From: Podocnemis expansa
Lineage: Eukaryota; Chordata; Testudines; Podocnemididae
Direction: 5' to 3'
NCBI GenBank assembly: GCA_007922195.1
Contig: ML681992.1
Coordinates: 42,269,631-42,333,630 of the forward strand
DNA: 64,000 nucleotides
Both the position numbers and the translations under genes were made by a program. The notes below the pieces were generated by a model. It ran no database searches and had not been told where the DNA came from. It saw only the letters and a list, made by a program, of their open reading frames with translations. Of the stretch, positions 56,946-64,000 are shown piece after piece. Each line of letters opens with the position of its first letter. Within the stretch, counting starts at the first letter, position 1.

Positions 56946-58030
56946 TCACTAGTGATATGTATTCAGCTCAGAAACTACGTATTAGAAGAAATATTGAACA
57001 ATCTTTGCATGGGACATTTGCTACTAAATTAAACATGTACCATAGAGAATAGTCTGTCAATGGAAGGAAGATGATTTGTTGAAAAAATTGGTCTGTTCCA
57101 CTGAACTTCCAAGAAATCAATATTATTTTTTCTTAGGGCACAAGATACAATTATTTTTATTTTATAATTGTTTTATTTCTAAAATACATATTTTGAAACA
57201 TGGAAGACCAACAAATTCAAAGAAGAGGAATGGATCAATCCTTAAGCTGATGTAAATCAGTATAGCTCCATTAAGTCCATGTAACATTGACAGCAGCAGA
57301 GGATTTGGTCAAATAATATTATTTGCTTTCACTTGCTCTTTGAAGAGGAGAAGGTGGTCCAGTGTACAGGCCAATGTGTGAAAATAATAATATATGCAAC
57401 AGGTTGGTGGGAGGGAAAGATAATTTTATTACATTTGGTTTTTCTGTAATTTTAAATAATAGAAAGGGAGCTTAGAGCTTGTCAGTTGTCTCTTTTTTTT
57501 ATTCTAGCCCAAAATTAACACTTTCTTTAAAATTAGCAAAGTAGTATGAGCTTATTAAATAAAATCTCATCTAATTACTTTGTATAATCAGTGTACCATA
57601 GAGACTGTGTAGAGAAATTTTAAAAAGCACAGTTTTGATAGCATAATGTATCCTGACACATAGAGTGCATTTTGACAACACACGAACAAGAGATGTAATA
57701 CTTTAAATTTTATCCCAAATTAAATACTACTAAATTAATTAACAATTTAAATTAAGAACCATCAAGTATTCATCAACAAGATATTTCTTTTCATTAATCT
57801 GTCTGATCATGTAGTCAGATCATCAACTAAGTTGTCTTGTTACATCAAATATTATAGAGAGAGTTAAATTAAAAATAAAATGAAACACTTTTTAATACCC
57901 TTTCATGTCACAAACAATGAGAACCAGAAGTATTGTACTGTCATGCTGTGTGGAGTAGCTCATGACCATAAATACCAACCTTAGCACAGACAGCCAAAAA
58001 GCAGGGCAGAAGCTCCAAACTGGTTTTATC
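56946..58030. other. AT-rich intergenic stretch
   Basis: No gene or mobile element recognised. Confidence 0.4.
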
Positions 58031-58600
58031 AGAGTGTCAAACTTACTGCTTGCAGGCCGGATCTGGCCCACCAAGAGCACTTATCCAGCCTGCAGAGCTG
58101 CTGCCTAGGCTGTGCCTGGGAGCTATCTGCAGCAGAAGTGAACAGCAAACACAGGCTGCCAGCAGAGCAGAGCAGACCAGACGTGCGCATGCATACACAC
58201 TCAGACTCACTCACAAGGTCCAAGTCACAGCACAGGGGAACAAAGGAAGCACTCCAGCCAATCCCAGCTCAGCTTTTCTGTGGTCTGCCAACCAACCAGA
58301 GTATCAGTCACAACAGGCTGGGCCAGGCTCCGGGAGAGACACTGCTCTGCCCCCTTGCCTGTTCACTGTCAGTATCAGTCAGTCAGCATGCTAATCTGAT
58401 TGACAGCACAGCATGCAAATCACAAACAAGAAAAGGAAAAAGTGGGTGGGACCCATGTGGGAAATGATCCAATCAAAGGCCAGCCAGGACTGAGCCCAAC
58501 CAAAGGCCTGCATGCTGAGTAACTGACAGTGAGCAGGGTGGGGGAATGGGTGAGGAGGAGCAGGGAGCCCAGCCTGCATGTGGCTGATACTGACTGATTG
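58031..58600. repeat. Repeat segment related to 28340-28630, partly inverted
   Basis: 58215-58275 reads in the same sense as 28365-28420 (GGGGAACAAA...CAATCCCAGCTCAG). 58395-58480 (GATTGACAGCACAGCATGC, AACAAGAAAAGG, CAATCAAAGGCCAGC) is the reverse complement of 28500-28590. The left edge GCAGGCCGGATCTGGCCC resembles one end of a hAT-type repeat. No coding part. Confidence 0.55.
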
Positions 58601-58894
58601 CCTGCCACCACTCAGTAGGGGAAATCAAAAAGGAAGAGGTCCGGGAGCTACACAGCAGGAGAGGGAGTCAGGAAGCCAGTGTGGGGAAGGAGAGCCCATA
58701 GGAAAGGGAAAAGGGAAAGTATCAGAGAGCCTGCAGGGATGGGGAGGGAAAGGGAAGTCCATGCGTAACCTCCAAGGGTGTACTAGACTTAATTCACTTG
58801 CCCCTCTCCAGTGCCTAACAGAGATAACCCCTGGAGAAAGCAGCTGGAAATGCAGGATTCAGTCTGAACGGACTCACAGCAAAGATTGTTCAGA

Positions 58895-59175
58895 GGCTAT
58901 GTCTATACTGATGGTGGCAATTTTACCACTGTCAATTTGCCCTTCTGGAAGCAGATCGTGGTGAGTATGAACTTGCCATGCTGCTCCCAGAAGCCAAACC
59001 TGGAAGTCCTGGGGATCAGAGGGCGTGAAAGTCAACCGCAAGGGATTTGCAATAGGCTTTCCCTTGATGCACACCGGCAACTTAGAAAGTCACCATCAGT
59101 TACAGAAGGAATTTTATATTCCTTCCGTAACTGGCAGTTGACTGCCTCTGAAAAGCCCCCAAATGTAGACTAGGG
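58895..59175. mobile_element. MITE-like element
   Basis: Starts GGCTATGTCTATACTGATGG and ends near AAATGTAGACTAGGG, imperfect inverted ends of the Harbinger type. The interior lacks TTCGAA words but holds a GGCAATTTTACCACTGTC and TTACAGAAGGAATTT...TTCCTTCCGTAAC hairpin. Flanking triplets do not match. Confidence 0.5.
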
Positions 59176-59246
59176 TACAGTTAATATTCTCCATTTAAAT
59201 GCTACTTAGAGTAAACATAACAACAAACTTTATTAACTACTAAGTT

Positions 59247-59389
59247 CCAAAGGGGCAGCAGTGTTAGTCTAGTAAAGCAAAAAAAAACCAAGGAGTCTTG
59301 TGGCCCTTAAAGACTAACAGATTTATTTATTGCATGAGCTCTTCAAAGCGTCTGATGAAGTGGGATATTCTCCCACAAAAGCTCATGTG
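59247..59389. repeat. Unnamed interspersed repeat, copy 5, fold-back
   Basis: 59247-59340 is the right end in minus sense (CCAAAGGGGCAGCAGTGTTA, CAAGGAGTCTTGTGG, TTATTGCATGAGCT). At 59341 the sense flips: CTTCAAAGCGTCTGATGAAG to CACAAAAGCTCATG is plus sense. Confidence 0.8.
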
Positions 59390-59969
59390 ATTACCTACTA
59401 AGATAACAACTCTTATCCTAAGAAAACAAAATGAATTAAACACAACAATCCCCACAGAAACATTGTGGGGGGAAAAAAAAACAGAGTCCCAAAGTTCAGG
59501 TGGAGTCACCCATATCTCAGTTGCAGTCTCTGTTCAAGTCCTTGAGGCTTGAGTGGAAAGACGTAGCAATCCTCTTCTTTTCTGGCTGCAGAAATCTTCT
59601 GGAGAATTCCATGGAGTCCCTACTTTTTTCCTCTGAAACCAGCACTGTGCAGTCAGTTTACTGGTTAACCAGCCCTCAGTCACACAAGAGAAAACTCTGC
59701 AGCAAAATGCTCCACAGCAGAGAGAAAACATGTTGCTGGCTCAGCTCCCCCCTGCCCCACCCACACACTATGAGCATATGGACTCTTCTCATTGCAGCTC
59801 TCTGAGGTTGCTGCTCTCAGGGATGCAGCTCTCAGGCTTCTCTCAAGCATCAACAATAGCAAACCTTGTGCAACATGATCAAAATGCTAAGCTCCGTGTT
59901 TTGAGAAACTTCTGGATCTGGCCAGCCAAATCTGCCCAGCAACATAATCCACCCTGAAGAGGTCTCAAA
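59390..59969. other. Intergenic stretch
   Basis: No gene recognised; overlapping short frames on both strands at 59500-59960 share no motif. Confidence 0.35.
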
Positions 59970-60307
59970 GGGTGTGTTCACACAGCACTCTTATTTTGAA
60001 ACAAAAGAGGTTGTTTCGAAATAAGAAATACCCTGTTCACACGATGCACCGTTGTTTCAAAACAACGGTACCCATTGTTTCAAAACAACGGCGTTGTTTT
60101 GAAGCAACTTAAACCCCATGTGAGGATGAAACAATGTTGTTTCGAAATGATTGTTTCGAAAGAAGGCCGTCCGAACATGTTTCGAAACAACAGTGACTTG
60201 TTTTGAAATAACTGTTGCCTGAAACTATTTCGCTTTGAGCTTTTTTCCTTAATTTGAATTAACAAACTGTTAATTCGAATTAAGTTATTTCAAAATTAAG
60301 GCATTAT
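59970..60307. mobile_element. Harbinger MITE, right end lost
   Basis: Starts GGGTGTGTTCACACAGC and runs through TTGTTTCGAAACAA-like words to AAGGCATTATT, a word that in the sister elements (20400, 54580) is followed by about 60 more bases. Here it stops where the Tigger-type element begins, so the right terminal repeat is gone. Confidence 0.8.
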
Positions 60308-60309
60308 TA

Positions 60310-60582
60310 CAGTCCATTCTCAATTTCCCAGACCCCTTTTCCCCAGACTTCTCAAGATTTGGACTAATCTTCTGAAGTCTTGGGCCCTGTGCCGCTCTGG
60401 CAGCCAGGGATGGGGGCCCTAATAGCCCCCCCTTCCAGCTCCCGCAGCCATGCCACCCTGGGAGAGCAGGGGGCTGGCGCTGAACTGGGGGGGGGAGGTG
60501 AGGAGGCTTTCAATTTCCTGGATGTTCGGGAAATCCAGATGCCTCCTCCCCCCCTTTGGTCCGGAAAATCGAGGAAGGACTG
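60310..60582. mobile_element. Tigger-type (Tc1/mariner) MITE, TA target duplication
   Basis: 273 bp with ends CAGTCCATTCTCAATTTCC and GGAAAATCGAGGAAGGACTG, imperfect inverted repeats flanked by TA (60308-60309 and 60583-60584). The CAGTCC...TCGATTTTCCGGA pattern is typical of pogo/Tigger elements. The interior is GC-rich, non-coding. Confidence 0.8.
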
Positions 60583-60817
60583 TACTCTAAAACCAGTGGG
60601 TCAGCATTTCAGGCTTCCTGATCACTCCATTGATGATTTGCTAATTGCTGTGCTCACACAGATGAATACTAAATCAAGGCTTCAAAGAGAAGCTACTGAA
60701 ATTGAATTTATTTGCAAATTTGGTTGCATTGCTTCAGGAATTGATAGGGACATTGGATTTTTCTCTCATTATACCAGGTGATTTGTCCACATCTCCCTCT
60801 TTATGCTGTTCCTTCAG

Positions 60818-61060
60818 CATTTGAATCTTTACAACTGTTTTGATTTGCTGTTACAGTGTGATCTGTTCCCATGACTTACACTTCCCTGCATTTATTTCCT
60901 CCCATTCTGTAAGTTCTCTCATCTTCAAAGCATCTGATAAACTGAGATTTTCTCCCATGAAAGCTCATGCAATAAATATATTTGTTAGTCTTTAAGTGCC
61001 ACAGGACTCCTTTTTTTGTTCGTTTTACTGAACTAGACTAACACAACTGCCCCTTTGGAT
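60818..61060 (+). repeat. Unnamed interspersed repeat, copy 6
   Basis: Plus-sense, full-looking: ATTTGAATCTTTACAACTG, GATTTGCTGTTACAGTGTGA, CCTGCATTTATTTCCTCCC, CATCTTCAAAGCATCTGAT, TCCCATGAAAGCTCATGCAA, TTGTTAGTCTTTAAGTGCC, ending CTGCCCCTTTGGAT. Confidence 0.82.
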
Positions 61061-62145
61061 CTTTTAGTTTTAGTTATAATAGGATTGGCTGGCAACATAT
61101 TTTGGGTAAGTCTCAAACTTCTATTGATCTAGTAATGCAGCTGATCCTTTGGGGTCAGGAGAACACTTTTGGTAAAAAAGACATGGAGTTTTACGTAACT
61201 TATCCCTCTATTAACCTATCCCCAGTGGCTGAAATGCAGTAAAGGTGGCTGTTTATATTTTGTTGTGTCTTCTTGATAACCAGTATGGGTAATCAGAAGC
61301 ACTGTTTGTTTGCTGATTGGGAAGCTTGACTTTAGTATCACCCATCAGTACTGAGAGAATCTGCTCTCCTTTTTGGAGCCTGCCCTATTCTTGGCACTTT
61401 CAGGTGGCTACCCTAGGCATGGATAGATCACACTTGTAATAAACTACCTGATGATTTCTCTTATTTCTTTTCATTGTTAATAATTTTTTAACATGGTTAA
61501 TACAGGAAACACAAGTTACAGTCTTAGATTTAAAAAGCAGTATAAGGTTCTCTAATAAGCAGTGCTATATGTTCTTTCGGGCTGACTTATGCCAAGCATT
61601 GTTATCTCTTGCTAATCTTTAGGCAGCTTTGTCTCCCAGAGTACAGACAGCATAAAGATCCCAGTTTCTCCTTGTCAGGAAATTTCATCCTCTTCGCCCT
61701 TGAGTCAGAACTGATGGGATGAGCTTCTGCCCAATGCTTCTGTTCCTGGAGAGAATAGGAAATGCAATCAACAAGGTTTCTGTCTTTTGATGATACCCAA
61801 TGCCTCATCTGCCTTTAGTGGGCCATCTTGAATGCAGGACAGGCACTTTAATTTAATTAATTCTTCTTTTCCTGTTTGGTGAGTTACCCAGTTACAGAAA
61901 TTTATCTTAACTAACCAGACTATAAATGAGCCAGACTAGTTTCCAGCTATGCATTTGTAAGTGTTCTATGAGCCTTCATGTGTTGATATCAGCTGGCACT
62001 TGGTCTGCCAGCATCACACTCATTAAATTCAATTAAAGGATTACTGACTTCTTTGACATATCCCAGGAAGACAGGCATTGCCACCCTGAGCCAGAATCAA
62101 GATCCATGGAGTCCAGGATCTTGTCTTCAACAGTGGACACCATAA
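61061..62145. other. AT-rich intergenic stretch
   Basis: No gene or mobile element recognised. Confidence 0.4.
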
Positions 62146-62304
62146 GAGGAAGTCCTGTGGCACTTAAAGACTAACAAATTTATTTATTGTGTGAACCTTT
62201 GTGGGAGAAAATCCCCAAAACAAATAAATTTGTTAGTCTTTAAGTGCCACAGGACTCCTTGTCTGTTTTACTGAACAAGACAAACATGGCTGCCCCTTTG
62301 GAAC
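62146..62304. repeat. Unnamed interspersed repeat, copy 7, fold-back
   Basis: 62146-62216 is minus sense (GAAGTCCTGTGGCACTTAAA, TTTATTTATTGTGTGAAC, GGGAGAAAATCCCC). 62217-62304 is plus sense (CAAATAAATTTGTTAGTC, AAGTGCCACAGGACTCCTTG, CTGCCCCTTTGGA). The two arms share about 45 bp and can pair over a ~40-base loop. Confidence 0.85.
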
Positions 62305-64000
62305 TTGTAAAAGGAAGGTATAAGAAGCTTGCAGCAGACAGATATGGGATAATCTGCCTGCTCAGACACAATCAGGTCTCACCTCACCTCTAAAAAGTAA
62401 AAATGGATTAATCCCTGAAGCATAAGATTAATATCCTTTCTGAGTTGTTTGCGGTCATTAATTAAGGTAACTCTGCATATTTTTGGTATTTGTATAAATG
62501 TCCAATCCCTTTCTTTACTTTGTTCAATTCTTAATCTCAACACCTTCATGTAGTTAAAAAAAATATTGTTGTGAATTCCAAACTTTTAATGTAACAGAAT
62601 GTCTGCTTCATACCATTTTTATCAAGAAAATTAATTAATATATTCAAGAAAGCTCTAACATATTCATAATAAAAAAAAGTGTTGTTCACTAGGATTAACT
62701 GTACAAATTTTAACAGGAACATAGGAGCTATAGCAAGTCAGCTCCCACCATGAACTGTTCTTCACTCAACAGCTAGGTGGCCCTAGATATAACAAGGAAA
62801 GCATGATAGAATTTTCTATTTTATTGAATAATATTCTTGTGTTTCCACATCTAACATTCACTTTGTTCGTAAGCTTCTTTTAGACATCTGGTATAGAATA
62901 TGTGGCTGAAGCTAATTGGACTAAAATTGCATGGTAATAGTTCAATGCTGCTAAAAATGGGCATATAGGAACTGTCAAATCGTGATGCCAATAGTCCATA
63001 TATTCTTTTATCTTGTCACCAGTAGTGATGACTATGTGATGCTTCAAAGCAAACCATAACACATTCCATAATAGTCAACATGCTCTATTCTATGGCCAAA
63101 TACTGCATACCTATGGGGGAAATTTCTTTCTACCAGCAGTCAGTCAGTTTTGGTCTTATATCTCAAAGCATTTGGCTTTAAGTTTCTTATAAACTATTAT
63201 TCTAGCTAGGTGTTAACTGCTTATTTATCTAAATTGCTAATCCATATTTTAGAACAGTCTGCCTCTGCTCCTTGAAATGACAGTGCTGAGTATGCTGAAG
63301 GATAGTTGTGTTGAATCTGAACTCCCAGCTTCCTCCTAACTCAGTCCCTCATTTCTAATCAATGGGAATTATTGTCTGAACAGGCTCTGGAAACCAGACT
63401 CTCATCTCACATCCCCCTAAATTTATTTCACCCTCTTCATACTTCCTCAAAGATTGCCAGAGGTGCTGTGGGTTTGTCACACTCTGGTAGTCCTGCTAGG
63501 CAATGTCATTTCCTCCCCCAATTTCCTGGAAGAGACCCTGGGAACCAATAAACAATCCTGTTTCCTCTGCAGAGGCTGACCAGGAGGGGACCTACCATTC
63601 TCTGAAATTAATATCCCAGGAGGGGACAGTCACCACAGAGTAACCTGATGCAGTGATTCTCAGACTGAGGCTTGGGAGTTTCAAGAGGCTTTTTAATGTG
63701 TTTCTTGCAGCTCATGATATTAAAACACTGTGTGATTTAATTAATAACCAATTTAAGTTATTAACCAATCAGCATGCTTTTACAATTCTATTAAATAATT
63801 GTGGAATACTCGGTCAGTCATGTTGAAAGGTACCCAGATTTAAGTACAGTACATGCTTTACTTTGGGCACATGCTTGAGCCCAGTGAAGTCAAAACAAAG
63901 CGTGTTTTCACTATCTTTAACTGTAAAAATGGATCTTACCATGTGCCTGACATTAAGCAAGTGCTTAAATGCTGTTCTTCACAGGGACCGACTTAAGGAC
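62305..64000. other. AT-rich intergenic stretch to the window end
   Basis: No gene recognised. Nothing with terminal repeats or tandem structure was seen. Confidence 0.4.

Noticed and set aside
1..64000. A new defence, metabolic or signalling gene system
   Set aside because: No cluster of intact host or accessory genes was found; every coding signal recognised belongs to a mobile element and is broken.

Overview
The window looks like gene-poor nuclear DNA of a non-avian reptile, most likely a turtle. The reasons are long antisense CR1 LINEs of the amniote type, a Penelope-like element, Harbinger transposons with many TTCGAAATAA-type miniature derivatives (MITEs), hAT MITEs, an R4/Dong-like retrotransposon and solo LTRs, all in AT-rich DNA. 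The turtle assignment is inference; a crocodilian is not excluded. I found no convincing host exon, rRNA or true tRNA, and nothing bacterial (no operons, ribosome binding sites or CRISPR). One assembly gap of 400 N lies at 10419-10818.

Layout. 1-1749: Harbinger element running off the left edge, whose minus-strand transposase is complete except for one in-frame stop. 3.5-9 kb: a MITE, then a minus-strand Penelope-like element (5.4-8.2 kb) split by a MITE and a GC-rich block. 9.1-11.3 kb: composite, nested Harbinger MITEs with a GC-rich core. 12-18.9 kb: more MITEs and the first copies of an unnamed interspersed repeat. 19.1-21.5 kb: antisense CR1 with three younger insertions of different classes. 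22.0-26.1 kb: a second Harbinger, 4050 bp with a CTA target duplication, carrying a two-exon Myb/SANT-like gene (+) facing a transposase relic (-). 27-32 kb: MITEs and a Gypsy integrase scrap. 32.9-33.9 kb: solo LTR with a GTATA duplication. 37.4-40.9 kb: two GC-rich-core MITEs, one holding a ~57-bp minisatellite. 45.6-50.7 kb: an R4-like element cut by a solo LTR and joined tail to tail to a second truncated copy. 52.7-60.6 kb: unclassified repeats, MITEs, a minus-strand CR1 and a Tigger-type MITE. 60.8-64 kb: repeat copies and plain AT-rich DNA.

The interest lies in how the elements interact. The Harbinger family shows a probable autonomous parent beside its deletion derivatives. Nested insertions with readable target duplications give a relative insertion order. 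Several structures are fold-backs: the R4 pair, and three copies of the unnamed repeat arranged as twin priming would predict. No new defence or metabolic system is visible. The strongest leads are these fold-back structures and the nearly intact Harbinger transposase.
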